DNA from: Symbiodinium microadriaticum
Taxonomy: Eukaryota > Sar > Dinophyceae > Suessiales > Symbiodiniaceae
Direction: 5' to 3'
DNA length: 64,000 nt
NCBI GenBank assembly: GCA_001939145.1
Contig: LSRX01000065.1
Location: forward strand, 784,527 to 848,526
In this document: one piece after another, positions 10,815-20,937 of the stretch
Layout of the letters: each line of letters begins with the position of its first letter
How positions within the stretch are numbered: position 1 is the stretch's first letter
The notes under the pieces: generated by a model
The model's database searches: none
The model's input: only the letters and a program-made list of their open reading frames with translations
What the model was told of the DNA's origin: nothing
Translations under genes and position numbers: made by a program

Positions 10815-12218
10815 ATGAGCTCGACCCTGTGTCTTTCATGGATTCTTACATATTTCGCTGCTTTGGCAGCTGGTGCCGCCGGGACCCAAACGGGCTCGCC
10901 TGGGCAGGTACCCTTCATATCCCGCAGCAGCCTTTTGCTGGTGCCTCTCCAAGGGACATGGTTGGCGTGTGCTCAGGAACCTTTACCCGATTCTGCCAAT
11001 GAAGACCGCGCTCGGCGGGAGCACACCCACCTGTTCATCACCGACAACATGATTCAGGATAAGGGGAAGACTGACCCTCCACCTCCAGGGCTTGGGCACG
11101 ATCGGCCGCAAGACGATGAAGCTTGGCAGATCGACGACACCCCTGTGACCCCGACTTACATGATCCGGGGGCCCACGCAGAAAGAGGAGGTGACGAGCTT
11201 CTTCCAACAAAACGTGGACTTGAGGTTGATGGACCGTGCAGCGGAGCACGGGTGGATTTCCCTCATGGAAACACTGGAAGAATGGTTCGTGGAGGGGCGA
11301 GAAGTGGACATGGCACTATGCATGGTGGTGGCTCGAGTCCAAGACAGGGAGGACGAGGACTACGACAGCTGGGCCAGGGTGCCCATTCTCGATCTTCTAC
11401 ATGGCCGCATGGATCTGCTAACCTCTCCTTGCAGAGAGACCAGCCCACCAGTCTTCGTTCAATGGGCGACTAGGGTGGAACAGCTCCTTTGGTCCGCCTA
11501 TGAAGCTCTGGGGCAGGCCACAGATATCCCTACACCTGCACAACCAGAGGGCAATGCCTCGGATGGAGGAGAAGACTTGAGCATGGTGACCACACCTGTT
11601 CAACAACACCAGGCTTGGGTAGCCAGCTCGTCAAGTTCCGGGCCGAATGATGCTGGAAGCTCGCGGATGGTGGAAAGGAACGATAGCCGATGTGACAACG
11701 AGGTGGACGAGGATGGATGGCTTGAAGAAGCACATGGCCGGTACATGCAACTCCGTGCCCGTGGGCAAGGGAAGGCAGCGAGAGACGCCTTGAAGGCTCG
11801 CCTGGGCCCACTGGCCTCGGTGGTCCACCAAGCGGCGACTCGCACCCTGGAGCGGATACTCTCGGTCGCAGCTGGGGATGTAACAACGAGATGTGCGCCG
11901 GCATGGGAAGGGGGTACAGTGGATGACTGGGTGGAGTACGTGATCCGAGGATGGGGGGGCATTGCTGGAGTTGTTTGTCCGCCAGCCCTTGCGAGTGGTG
12001 AGGCCAGCGGCAGCTCCCGAGCTGACGCGCCCAGAGGACCGCCGGTCCCGGTGCAAGCACACATGGGGGCTGGTGACCCTCGAGGAACGGAAGAGAGGGC
12101 CAGCTCGGAAGGCGGTGGCCCGAACTCAGACACGGATGGCGGGCCTTCCAGAAGCAGATCTCCCGCCGAGCGTCCATGGACAGCCAGGGAGGTGACGAGG
12201 AGCCTGCCTCGCTCATGA
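10815..12218 (+). CDS. LINE downstream ORF3, unknown function
   Basis: A 467-residue ORF that I cannot place in a family. It starts with a hydrophobic stretch (residues about 5-30, including ILTYFAALAAGAAG) that could be a signal or membrane segment. An acidic to neutral region with many Trp follows (EEWFVEGREVDMALCMVV), then a Ser/Gly/Pro-rich tail. GC content and base usage match the EN-RT part, so it belongs to the element. It overlaps the next ORF by 43 nt. The initiator is uncertain: the section before about residue 62 may be non-coding and translation could begin at MIQDKGKTD. Confidence 0.65.
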   Translation: MSSTLCLSWILTYFAALAAGAAGTQTGSPGQVPFISRSSLLLVPLQGTWLACAQEPLPDSANEDRARREHTHLFITDNMIQDKGKTDPPPPGLGHDRPQDDEAWQIDDTPVTPTYMIRGPTQKEEVTSFFQQNVDLRLMDRAAEHGWISLMETLEEWFVEGREVDMALCMVVARVQDREDEDYDSWARVPILDLLHGRMDLLTSPCRETSPPVFVQWATRVEQLLWSAYEALGQATDIPTPAQPEGNASDGGEDLSMVTTPVQQHQAWVASSSSSGPNDAGSSRMVERNDSRCDNEVDEDGWLEEAHGRYMQLRARGQGKAARDALKARLGPLASVVHQAATRTLERILSVAAGDVTTRCAPAWEGGTVDDWVEYVIRGWGGIAGVVCPPALASGEASGSSRADAPRGPPVPVQAHMGAGDPRGTEERASSEGGGPNSDTDGGPSRSRSPAERPWTAREVTRSLPRS

Positions 12219-14764
12219 CGGTGTGGAGGAGCAGGCCGACAGACGGGGGAGCAGCCCGGTCCGCTTCCGGGGACAGGGTGGAGCAGGAGATCGGCGACGA
12301 ATGGCCGTGGTGGTTTCGGCCCATCCTGACTGGTGTAAGATGTCTCTTACAGACAGGCACCGACAAAGGGGACATCGAACAGCGGCTCCTTCGGCACCTC
12401 GAGGCCACACAAGATGACAGATTCCGGGCGGACATGGAGGTGCACATTGACCACATCTTCGCCTTCATACATGATAGCAGATGCCTACAAAGTGAACAAG
12501 CCCAGCGGCGGAGGACAGCAGAGGAAGGTGAAGAAGCGCTGGAAGATTGGGGCCTGGAAGCAGTGGACAGGCTGCGCTTCGAATGGTACCGTCGCCTCTG
12601 CCCGACGGCACTATGGAACCGGCGGTTGGAAGAAGACCTGAGGGAGGATGGGTATGACCCAGCAACGTGTCCTCCGGAGAACTACGTGCAAGAAAGAGCT
12701 GAAGCTATCAGGAATCGCCTATCACGGTCCAGGACCCCACAACGGCAATTCCCAAGACACCGAGCACAGGACCGGCGTGATGCAAGAGGGCATGGGGAAT
12801 CAGATGAGACGGGGTTCATGGAGTCCAGGTGGGACAGAGGACGTGGCAGAGGACGAGGCGACTCACGAGAACCAGAGCGAAGGCGAGGCAGAGCCGGTAG
12901 CAGTCGCGATGATGGCGGAGGGGAAAGTCGTGGGCGAGACCTCTCTGGAGTGAATCCAAGGTGGCTGGAAGGGCGGAGCAATCGTACAAGGAGCCCCTGG
13001 GAAAACCGCAGAACGGGGGTGGTCCCCGGCAGTGGAGGATCGCGGGCATGTGTCACCCGCGAAGTAAGACAGCTGCGACCTTCCCCCAGAGCGGGGGGTG
13101 CAACGAGGACAGGGACCGATGGTACAAGCAGGGCCACGGATGGCGGGTCAGGCAGTGCTCTTGACAGTGATGGCAGCGATGGGGGCCACCGGTCTCGCTT
13201 GGAAGAATGTCAAGGCGTAGATGCGTGGCGCTTTCTTTTGGGGGTGGACGCGGAGAACTTCGAGGAAGGGGTCGATGTCGTCGCAGCCGGACGGGCGTTG
13301 CTCCCAGAGCACACCTCAGCTATGATAACCGAGACAATGGCGAACTACAATGAGCACGACCGCGCCATCATGACGGTCGCCTTCGTCCGCTTCATCCGCA
13401 TGCTCATGGCAGAGGTGATGCAGTCGTTCGAGAGAGGAGTGGAAGCAGGCACAGCCAGGGACAGGGGAGAAGTTCTGGTCGAAGTACCAGTCGAACCCCA
13501 CCCACCGGAGGGTGATGCTGGGTCGCTAATGCAGCGGACTCTCACAGGACAGTTTCGAGGCTGGCGAGACCCGGATAAGGCATGGCTACATCGTGTCCAG
13601 CGCCTTCAGGATGAACTTGGGAAGCAGCCGCCGGGAGCCAGAAATGCCAACATCGCTGGGCTCAAAGCGAGGCTGAGCCAGCATGTGGGAATTCCCAATG
13701 ACCGTAGGGAGAGCCTCATCGCGATGTTGATTGCCATGGAGGAGGATGATTGCTCGGATGGGAGTATTGGGGACATGGCATGGCAGCTGCAATGGTGGGA
13801 CACTCTTTTCAGGATGGATCCTTCCCCCACAGCGGCATCGAGAAGGGCCGGCAGAGGAAATGCCTCGTGGAGCCCCGACGATGCAGAGATTCAGGACATG
13901 GCCAGGGAGGAGGAGAACATTCGGATGGAACGGGAAAAGGAACGACTTGAACGTGAAGCACAACAGGCCGAGCACGAAAGGGAGGAGGACGAAGTGCTGC
14001 GATACCAGATGGGCCTCCAGCAGGAGGCACGAAGTAGCCACGACCCACCGGTCCGCTTATCGGCACAAGAATACCGTCAGTGGGAGGACTGGGAGTGGCA
14101 CAATGCTCTGAACGAACCCCCGAGACAACGACGCAGGACTACAATGGAGGTCACCATCAGTGGAGCAGGCGGTCCAAGTCACCCTTGGGTGAGTCGCTCT
14201 TTGGGCATACCCATGGCTTCCGGAGGAGGGCAGGTCTCGCTACGGCTGGAGCTCAAGATGAGGCAGGAAAGCTTCCCAGACGATGTGGACACGGTCATCC
14301 TTGAGCCCGGCCCAGACGACTTGACTGGTAAGCAGCCACGGGAAATGAAGGGCAAGACGGGGCACCCCATCGATGACCAGGATACCGAGCCGCTGGAAGA
14401 GCCGCCTCGCATGGGTGGCGTGGTTGTGCCGCTTGAAGGGGCCCTTGACGACCTTGCCGCCGGCGCTGCCCAGATGGACGCCGAAATGGAAGCCGGTGAT
14501 GCAGATGCGGGGCACAGCAGGGTTGAGAGAAGTCTGCAGGAGCTTGAGTGGAAGGACTACGAGGACCTCTACACGAAGTGGCGAGGCGGGGAGGTCTCTA
14601 GCACCGCGGTCAAGGAGGCTGGAGGGAGTGCCTTGCTCGACCTCATGGAGGCGCACTACATCTTGGACGTTGACGACTCCACCCAGGCCGCACAGACTTT
14701 CCCAGTGGACAAAATCGCTACCGAAGACAAAGCCATCCTGGACAAAAGCAGGGACGAGACTTGA
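12176..14764 (+). CDS. LINE downstream ORF4, large charged protein
   Basis: An 862-residue ORF that I do not recognise. Visible features: an Arg/Gly-rich patch near residues 218-255 (RWDRGRGRGRGDSREPERRR) suggesting RNA binding, a folded-looking region around residues 345-425 (DAWRFLLGVDAENFEEGVDV), a highly charged predicted coiled coil near residues 575-620 (REEENIRMEREKERLERE), and an acidic C-terminus. It overlaps ORF3 by 43 nt in another frame, so it may be made by frameshifting or reinitiation. A gag-like or ORF1-like structural role is possible but unproven. Confidence 0.65.
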   Translation: MDSQGGDEEPASLMTVWRSRPTDGGAARSASGDRVEQEIGDEWPWWFRPILTGVRCLLQTGTDKGDIEQRLLRHLEATQDDRFRADMEVHIDHIFAFIHDSRCLQSEQAQRRRTAEEGEEALEDWGLEAVDRLRFEWYRRLCPTALWNRRLEEDLREDGYDPATCPPENYVQERAEAIRNRLSRSRTPQRQFPRHRAQDRRDARGHGESDETGFMESRWDRGRGRGRGDSREPERRRGRAGSSRDDGGGESRGRDLSGVNPRWLEGRSNRTRSPWENRRTGVVPGSGGSRACVTREVRQLRPSPRAGGATRTGTDGTSRATDGGSGSALDSDGSDGGHRSRLEECQGVDAWRFLLGVDAENFEEGVDVVAAGRALLPEHTSAMITETMANYNEHDRAIMTVAFVRFIRMLMAEVMQSFERGVEAGTARDRGEVLVEVPVEPHPPEGDAGSLMQRTLTGQFRGWRDPDKAWLHRVQRLQDELGKQPPGARNANIAGLKARLSQHVGIPNDRRESLIAMLIAMEEDDCSDGSIGDMAWQLQWWDTLFRMDPSPTAASRRAGRGNASWSPDDAEIQDMAREEENIRMEREKERLEREAQQAEHEREEDEVLRYQMGLQQEARSSHDPPVRLSAQEYRQWEDWEWHNALNEPPRQRRRTTMEVTISGAGGPSHPWVSRSLGIPMASGGGQVSLRLELKMRQESFPDDVDTVILEPGPDDLTGKQPREMKGKTGHPIDDQDTEPLEEPPRMGGVVVPLEGALDDLAAGAAQMDAEMEAGDADAGHSRVERSLQELEWKDYEDLYTKWRGGEVSSTAVKEAGGSALLDLMEAHYILDVDDSTQAAQTFPVDKIATEDKAILDKSRDET

Positions 14765-14956
14765 AGAATGTGGTCGCTTTGGAGGGCTATGGGATACGTC
14801 AGTGAAAGGGTATGATGACAATGTGACGTACCTGAGTGAGTGAGGGATCTTTTTCTGGTGTAGGCCGAAAGGGGCCTGCCCAACTGCTCGCCCCGCAAGG
14901 GGATTCCGTAGCCGGTACCCGTGCAGTCGGAAAAGAGCCTTTAAAAAAAAAAAAAA
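14765..14956 (+). terminator. LINE 3' UTR with hairpins and poly(A) tail
   Basis: Two compact stems are visible: AGGCCGAAAGGGGCCT (about 14861-14876) and CCCCGCAAGGGG (about 14890-14901). Tail hairpins like these often serve as the template-recognition site of LINE reverse transcriptases. A 14-A tail (14943-14956) follows, directly abutting the telomere-like target repeat. Confidence 0.75.
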
Positions 14957-15395
14957 CCCTAAACTTACCCTAAACCCTAAAACGCTCAACCCATATCCCG
15001 GACCCCAACCCTCCCTCAAGCCTACATCCCCTAGACCCTAAACCCTAGATCCCTAAACCCCCAAAACTCCCAAATCCTAAATTCTAAACCCTAAACCCCT
15101 ATAACCCTAAACCCTAAATCCTAAACCCCGAAACCGTAATGAAAGCCCTCAGCAGAATCTCGAATCTCGAGTCTTCTTCGCCTGCCTGGGGCCTCTTTGT
15201 GGATCGGGGCGTTGGAAACGTGAGCAGGGGAAACCCTACACGCTGAACTTCCTAAACTCCCTAAACCCCAAACCCTAAACTGGCTCTCAGTGCTGGGACA
15301 GGGGCATGGACCGGCCCCGACCAAGCCCTAAACCCCAGCGGCTCAGGTGCCCTAAACCCTAAACCGTAAACCCTAAACCCTAAACCCTAAGCCCA
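14956..15395 (-). repeat. CCCTAAA-type array, right flank of LINE
   Basis: Many CCCTAAA and CCCCTAAA units with degenerate filler. It begins with the right target-site duplication (14956-14967). The interruption at 15140-15235 looks non-repetitive but not convincingly coding. Confidence 0.85.
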
Positions 15396-15513
15396 ACCCT
15401 GGCGGCTCAGGTGCTTATCTTCTTCGTCGCCATCATCTTCGGTCTGTTTACGAGCATCATGTTCTGCGATCAGGTCAGGGGTGCTCTTGGGCCCCCGAAG
15501 AGCCCCTTTCCCA

Positions 15514-15614
15514 AAGGCTCCATGTACCCTTATAGTAGATACTTAGCCCTTAAAGGGGTTCCTATATAGGGACTTAAAGGCCTATTACTAGACTATATAG
15601 GTACATGGAGCCTT
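15514..15614. mobile_element. Foldback (MITE-like) element, family B, copy 1
   Basis: A 101-bp element with perfect 15-bp terminal inverted repeats AAGGCTCCATGTACC ... GGTACATGGAGCCTT. The interior carries further palindromic tracts (TAGTAGATACTTAG, CTATATAGG). Copies lie at 42564-42719 and 57018-57119, with partial relatives near 46960 and 58431. Confidence 0.8.
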
Positions 15615-17240
15615 ACCTGGAAAGCCCTGGTGTGCAAAATTATTGCCTTGTCATGTTTTTTTGGCGATTTCCGCTCGCTCCGTTTGTTTCCGCTCGATGT
15701 CTTTTTCAAGGATTTGACGACGACTATAAAAAGGTACGCTCGGAAGCTGCTCTATTCCACGAAAAATGCACGCTTGCACGGTGTGCTTCCATAACCCCCC
15801 CATCCAAAAAAATGCTCGCTTTCACCTGCGCGTACATGCCACGTTTCAGTGTGGAATTGAGGAACTTAGGTCGGAAATAGGAGGACTTTTAGGTACACGA
15901 GTGGGGATTTGGGGCTTCAGGGTTCACGGGTTTCGGGCCCAACACGGCAAGTGAATTCGGGAATTGTGGTATATGATTTAGGAAATTATAGGCTTCGGTA
16001 GAGCTTGTAGTTTTGGGTTTAGGGGTGCAGAACCGGTCTACCAGAAGTCGGAACTACAAAAGGAATTCGGGTTTTCTAGGCTTGATACTTCAGAGAGTGT
16101 TTGCAGGGATAAGGTTTTTTTTTGGGCACACAAGAGGCTACGCGATTTGGGCATTGAGACTTCAGCCTGTGTTTCGGTTTTGGGTTGTGGGCACACAACA
16201 GGCTACAAAACAGAGAAATACAGCCATTATAGGGTATAGGATTTGGCGTTTGTGAGGACTTCACACAGGTTTACGGTTTCGGGTTTTGGTGTTAACCCCC
16301 TATCCCCTCAGAAACAATTCCCCTAAATCCGACAAGGGTGCATGGGATACAAGAGGTTCAGTTTCGGAGCTTCAGCCAGGGTTTTGGTTTAGAGGGCGGC
16401 TACAATCTGCCAGTGTGCGATTTCGGCTTTGAGGCTTCATGTAGACTTCCGATCGACAGCTCCTATATAGGGTTTACGGGGGCTTACCTAGGGTTTTTGG
16501 GGGAGGCTTGTCAAGACTTCGGAGATACAAGGACTATATAAACCCTGTTCCCCTACACCCGAAGCGCCCTCAACCCAGTATCCCGGAGAGATCTCAAAAA
16601 ACTTAAACTGCACCCTCAGATATGTATAAACCCGGCACCCTAAGCCCCAAACCCTTAAGCTCCATAAGCCTTTGAACTCCATGGTCCGCAAGCCGGCTGC
16701 GAGCGGAGAGGCTCGTGGTGATGCAGAGCAGGGCTTTAAGATTTTTCTATGGTTTAGGGGCGGCCCTTGCAAAGACTTGTTCTTATGTAGTTGTCGAAAT
16801 TATGTCATGCAGTGTGTTTTGGGGATTATAGTATCTCAACCTCTATAGAACGGCTTTTAGTTTAGGGTTTATAGGGTTTAGGGGTTTAGGGTTTAGGGTT
16901 TCACGTTTTAGGGATTCAGGGTTTAGGATTTAATAGGGCTTTGGCAGGATTTCTATATAGCTCTGCCATCGAGACCCTATAGTATACCACTATATAGTAG
17001 GATTTTGTGGGATTTGGATAACTTGTTTCAGGAACCACAATGATGTTTTTCTCTCGCAGTCAAGTTTTCAAGTATGTAGAACGGTTTTGTGGGATTTGGA
17101 TAACTTGTTTCAGTTTAGGGCTCAAGGGTTTACGGCTCTAGCGTTTAGGGCCTTAGGGTTTAGGGCTATAGGGGTTTAGAGGCTTAAGGGCCGAGGGTTA
17201 TAGGGTTCAGATTTTCGGGATTGGGGCCATTAGCGGTTTA
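15615..17240. repeat. Telomere-like and TATA-rich intergenic filler
   Basis: Degenerate TTTAGGG motifs, densest at 16855-16935 and 17110-17235, alternate with TATATAG-type AT patches. Open frames here lack protein-like composition. I see no supported gene. The pair GTGGGATTTGGATAACTTG occurs twice near 17010 and 17090. Confidence 0.6.
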
Positions 17241-17290
17241 GTATAATTATTGTTGTTTGACTCTCGACTTCGACGACTTCATTGGGAACA

Positions 17291-17660
17291 CGCCACTGCC
17301 TTCTGCAGGCATCTGCAGCTCCAACAACAGGCCGTGAAGGTCTGGTGGACGGCTCAAACCTTGGAGCCTAACCTGGAGTCGGTCGTGGAGATGGTTTACG
17401 ACCTGCAACAGCAGACAACTTGCACCAGCAGCCGGAGCTGTTGAGACATCTGCTGTTTCATGTAGACAGAGAATGCCGGGGCAGCATCAAGAGCATCGTT
17501 TGCATAATGCAGCTGCGAGCTGCACGTGCAATTGTGCACATGGTGCACCGTGGGAAGAGACCCTTGAAGCCCTTCGGCTTGAGCATGGCACCAAGAGCAT
17601 CGCGCTCATTTCCCCCCCAGCCAGCCACCCAACCCGGGAATGGTGTAAGGGTGATATAGG
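17291..17660 (+). CDS. Two candidate exons, unknown protein
   Basis: An exon at about 17310-17412 (HLQLQQQAVKVWWTAQTLEP, then a helical Glu/Val-rich stretch) is followed by one near 17470-17640 (ECRGSIKSIVCIMQLRAARA). Both have balanced composition, unlike the surrounding repeat. Which frame is used in the second is ambiguous, because another frame is also open. No family was recognised. This may be a gene remnant. Confidence 0.4.
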
Positions 17661-17849
17661 TAGGATGTTGATCGACCTAATCGACCTATTATATCATGTA
17701 AAATTAGTAATCATCTGCCCCTCTCCAACCGATTGGCTCTATGCTTTAGGATAGTTTAATAGGGTTGTAATTTAGCAATTATAAGGGTATACGTAGGCTT
17801 TAGGGTTGGAGCCGTGATTATAACACAAGCCGCTAAAACGTGTAAGACA

Positions 17850-18670
17850 CCAAACCCTAACACCCTGACCCCTCCCTAACACAGAAAAACCATAAAACCC
17901 TGAACCCTGGAACCCGAGTCCCAATCCCGAAACCCTCAACACTAAAACCCTATATAGCCCCTGAACCCCATTTGGGTTTAGGGCATAGGGTTTAGGGCTC
18001 AGGGGTTTAGGGCTTTAGGGTTTAGGGCTCTAGCATTTAGGGCCTTTGGGTTTAGGGCTCTAGGGTTTAGGAGCCACAAGATTGTGGCAGTGTGTTTTGG
18101 GGATTCTAGTATTTCAACCTTATAATTTAGAACACTTTCTGGCTTTGGCAGGATTTCTTAATTATTGTTACCCGAGTCCCAATCCCGAACCCCTCAACAC
18201 TAAAACCCTAAGCCCCTGAACCCCATTTGGGTTTAGGGCATGGGGTTTAGGGCTCTAGGGTTTAGGGCTTTAGGGTTTAGGGCTCTAGCATTTAGGGCCT
18301 TTGGGTTTAGGGTTCTAGGGTTTAGGAGCCACAAGATTGTGGCAGTGTGTTTTGGGGATTATAGTATTTCAACCTTATAATTTGGAATACTTTCTGGCTT
18401 TGGCAGGATTTCTTAATTATTGTTACCCGAGTCCCAATCCCGAAACCCTCAACACTAAAACCCTAAGCCCCTGAACCCCATTTGGGTTTAGGGCTCAGGG
18501 GTTTAGGGCTTTAGGGTTTAGGGCTCCAGCATTTAGGGCCTTTGGGTTTAGGGTTCTAGGGTTTAGGAGCCACAAGATTGTGGCAGTGTGTTTTGGGGAT
18601 TCTAGTATTTCAACCTTATAATTTAGAAGACTTTCTGGCTTTGGCAGGATTTCTTAATTATTGTTTGCCA
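17850..18670. repeat. About 255-bp tandem repeat, three units
   Basis: Units start at about 17913, 18171 and 18426 with CCCGAGTCCCAATCCCGAA. Each contains CCCTAAA-type then TTTAGGG-type motifs, then a unique part (GGAGCCACAAGATTGTGGCA ... CTGGCTTTGGCAGGATTTC). A truncated fourth start is at about 18669. The array ends 60 bp before the stop of the minus-strand gene. Confidence 0.85.
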
Positions 18671-18731
18671 CCCGAGACCCCATATATACATATAATAGGA
18701 AGCCGATGGCAACAACCCTGGAAAACCGAAA

Positions 18732-20594
18732 TTAACCCCGAATCTCAAGTCCCGCCCGCTTAAAGATGAGCCTCGCCCCGAGCAAGTATCGCCCTATCGT
18801 CCGCTTCGTTGCCAACTTAGCAGACACCCGACGGCTGATTCTACTGATGCGTCCTACCATGTCCTCGTTGCTTTCGCAGTTGAAGCAAGCACCAACATTC
18901 AGCACGGTGTCTGCACCGGAATCCACTTGAGTTTTTAACTCGAGTAGAATGTGGTGATAAAAGTGGCATTTCGGTCGCAAGGCGAACAAGCGGAGTGGCG
19001 GCTGTGCATTCATGCTCCTCGCCGCAAGATAAGCATAGCCACGGAGGAGGCGCAAGCCACTTTTGAGTTGAAACTTCGCACACACAGCAGGCATTAGCAG
19101 GTTGTGCGACTGCATAACCCCGCAGAAGGCCAGACCCCCCTCGATGGTCTCTTGCATGGCCATTAAGAGCTGTTTCTCGGGCACGTTGGGCGAAATCAAT
19201 TTCAAACGCACAAACCATTGAAGCCATTGCATAAGAACTATGCTGTCCGACCCCTTTCCAGACGTGTACGGGAATTTCGCCATTGTTTGGCGGTGAAGGT
19301 TTTCCTTTGAAAACTTCCTGAGCGTTGTTGTCTTCGAGGCTGTGACACACCAAAGTTTGAAGCAGGAGTATGCTCTTTCAAGTCGGCTGTCAATGCTTGT
19401 AGAATCTCCTGCGCTGTCGAAAAGCCCCAGATAGCTGAGCCACAGGATCACCCCGGCATTCAGGTCTCGCAGAAACCCATACTTAAGAGTATGAAACACA
19501 TCCTTGCGGTACAAACTCACAGGCGTGCTACTATCATACGGTATGTGGTTCAAGACAGGCAAAGAATGCCATGGGTTGTCACTGTATAAAGTTGCCTGAA
19601 AGGTTGGGGTGTCCTGCATATCTGTAGCTGGAATGTTTCGGTCTCCTGCACGGCAATATGGGCAAAAGGGCCGATCGTTGACCGTCCCTACATTCAAGTA
19701 GGTTCGCGTAAACTTTGCAATTTCCATATGGTATTCAAAATCGCCCTTGACCCCTATACATGCCGCATAGAAGGTCCCGGCATCACATTCCAGGCCTACG
19801 TGGAACAACTGGGTCATGTCACGAACCACTTCCTCTAGGTACTTGTCTACAAGCTGAGGGTGAGCTTTGAACATCTTCGAGGGCATACACGTACCTAGGA
19901 AGTGACTGAGAAAGACATGTCCCTTCCCATTGTGCTCAATACACATTGTCTTGTACGGGGTCTTTAGGCTTTTTCGTTTTCGTTTGAGGGGACACATGCG
20001 ATCATCTATATCCTCCGGATGCAGCTGATTGCAGGCCCTTTCTGCACAACTGCAAGACATATTGCCACCGTATTCACGGCGACACTTGTCGCCTTTCTTA
20101 GCCGCCTTTACACGATGTTGTTCTGCTGGTCCTATACAGCTTTCCCACATAAAACAATACAGGGGAAGTTTCATGTACCCTCTTCCCTTGTCCCCATGAA
20201 GTGCCACCGGTAACACCTTCCCTAAGGTCTCATTGGAGAACTTTGTAAAAACATCGTGTTGGGGATGGAAAACCCGGTAACCTTCCCAGAACTCCCTGCA
20301 TAGTCTTTCGGCATCAGGCCCGGGTCTGTGCCCGCCGAGTAGAAGCTCCGGGTATTTCTTCAACAGCAGAGACATGTAATCTACAATTTTGAGGTAGGGA
20401 AGAGTAACCGGGGACGCATCTTCGTGAGCCGGAACTTCCAATTCCGAAATCGGCACATTCAAGCTGAGCCCAAACTTTCGAAACAGCCTCTGACTGTCAC
20501 GCTCACCATGTGTCGGGTGAACCCTAGAAGCTTGTTCCACTGCATCTGAGGCTGTTCCCATCTCAGAGCGGAAAGCGCGGGCAATGCGGCCCAC
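18732..20594 (-). CDS. Intronless 620-residue protein, dinoflagellate-type family
   Basis: A single uninterrupted frame, striking next to neighbours made of short exons. I associate this sequence type (EYHMEIAKFTRTYLNVGTVN, FCPYCRAGD, DVFHTLKYGFLRDLNAGVIL) with a multicopy protein family in dinoflagellate genomes; its function is unknown to me. Visible features: a Cys cluster CSCAERACNQLHPEDIDDRM near residue 180, a likely zinc-binding CPYC near residue 312, and a hydrophobic segment near residue 386 (GVILWLSYLGLFDSAG). The Met at 20594 gives the full protein; the sequence upstream of it is not protein-like. The absence of introns suggests retroposition from an mRNA or membership of a mobile element, but no poly(A) or terminal repeat was found. 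Confidence 0.85.
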   Translation of the reverse strand: MGRIARAFRSEMGTASDAVEQASRVHPTHGERDSQRLFRKFGLSLNVPISELEVPAHEDASPVTLPYLKIVDYMSLLLKKYPELLLGGHRPGPDAERLCREFWEGYRVFHPQHDVFTKFSNETLGKVLPVALHGDKGRGYMKLPLYCFMWESCIGPAEQHRVKAAKKGDKCRREYGGNMSCSCAERACNQLHPEDIDDRMCPLKRKRKSLKTPYKTMCIEHNGKGHVFLSHFLGTCMPSKMFKAHPQLVDKYLEEVVRDMTQLFHVGLECDAGTFYAACIGVKGDFEYHMEIAKFTRTYLNVGTVNDRPFCPYCRAGDRNIPATDMQDTPTFQATLYSDNPWHSLPVLNHIPYDSSTPVSLYRKDVFHTLKYGFLRDLNAGVILWLSYLGLFDSAGDSTSIDSRLERAYSCFKLWCVTASKTTTLRKFSKENLHRQTMAKFPYTSGKGSDSIVLMQWLQWFVRLKLISPNVPEKQLLMAMQETIEGGLAFCGVMQSHNLLMPAVCAKFQLKSGLRLLRGYAYLAARSMNAQPPLRLFALRPKCHFYHHILLELKTQVDSGADTVLNVGACFNCESNEDMVGRISRISRRVSAKLATKRTIGRYLLGARLIFKRAGLEIRG

Positions 20595-20937
20595 ATCTTT
20601 TGCCGGAGCCTGGGATCAACTCGGCTTACAAGCAGTCCCTTTACTGTATATACGGGTTTAGCAGTGACTATATTGGATGATAACTTAGGACCACCCCGTG
20701 CATCATGGAGGTTATATAATTGTAGCTTGTACAGGATTTCGTTTTCAGTAGATCTCGCCTCACGGGTTTAGTTCATGGCGAAATGACCTGAAATCCCATC
20801 TATATAGGCCACATGTATGAAAAAATTAGTATAGATCGATCAGGGTTCAAGTTTTCCGGTTCAGGCACACGGCACTAAATGCTGCATTAGTCTCGAGATT
20901 TTCTGCAAGTTGGGAACTATTGGGGGATATAAAATCA

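Larger units (their letters stand above)
6667..14956 (+). mobile_element. Full-length LINE-type (non-LTR) retrotransposon
   Basis: An 8.3-kb GC-rich block, free of telomere-like motif inside, inserted into CCCTAAA repeats. In order it holds a 5' UTR of repeated GGCTCAA-like units, a coiled-coil ORF1, an apurinic-type endonuclease, a reverse transcriptase with YMDD, two further long ORFs, a hairpin-rich 3' UTR and an A(14) tail. A 12-bp direct repeat flanks it (6655-6666 and 14956-14967), the hallmark of target-primed reverse transcription. Almost intact reading frames and a clean duplication suggest recent insertion. One frameshift separates endonuclease from reverse transcriptase. The two ORFs after the reverse transcriptase are unusual for a LINE. 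Confidence 0.9.

Noticed and set aside
11530..12468. 312-residue minus-strand open frame
   Set aside because: Antisense shadow of LINE ORF3/ORF4 with Ser/Pro/His-rich low-complexity composition.
14906..14915. TCCGTAGCC as a spliced-leader gene
   Set aside because: Only nine bases match the start of the dinoflagellate leader; the rest of the leader and the donor are missing, and it lies in the LINE 3' UTR.
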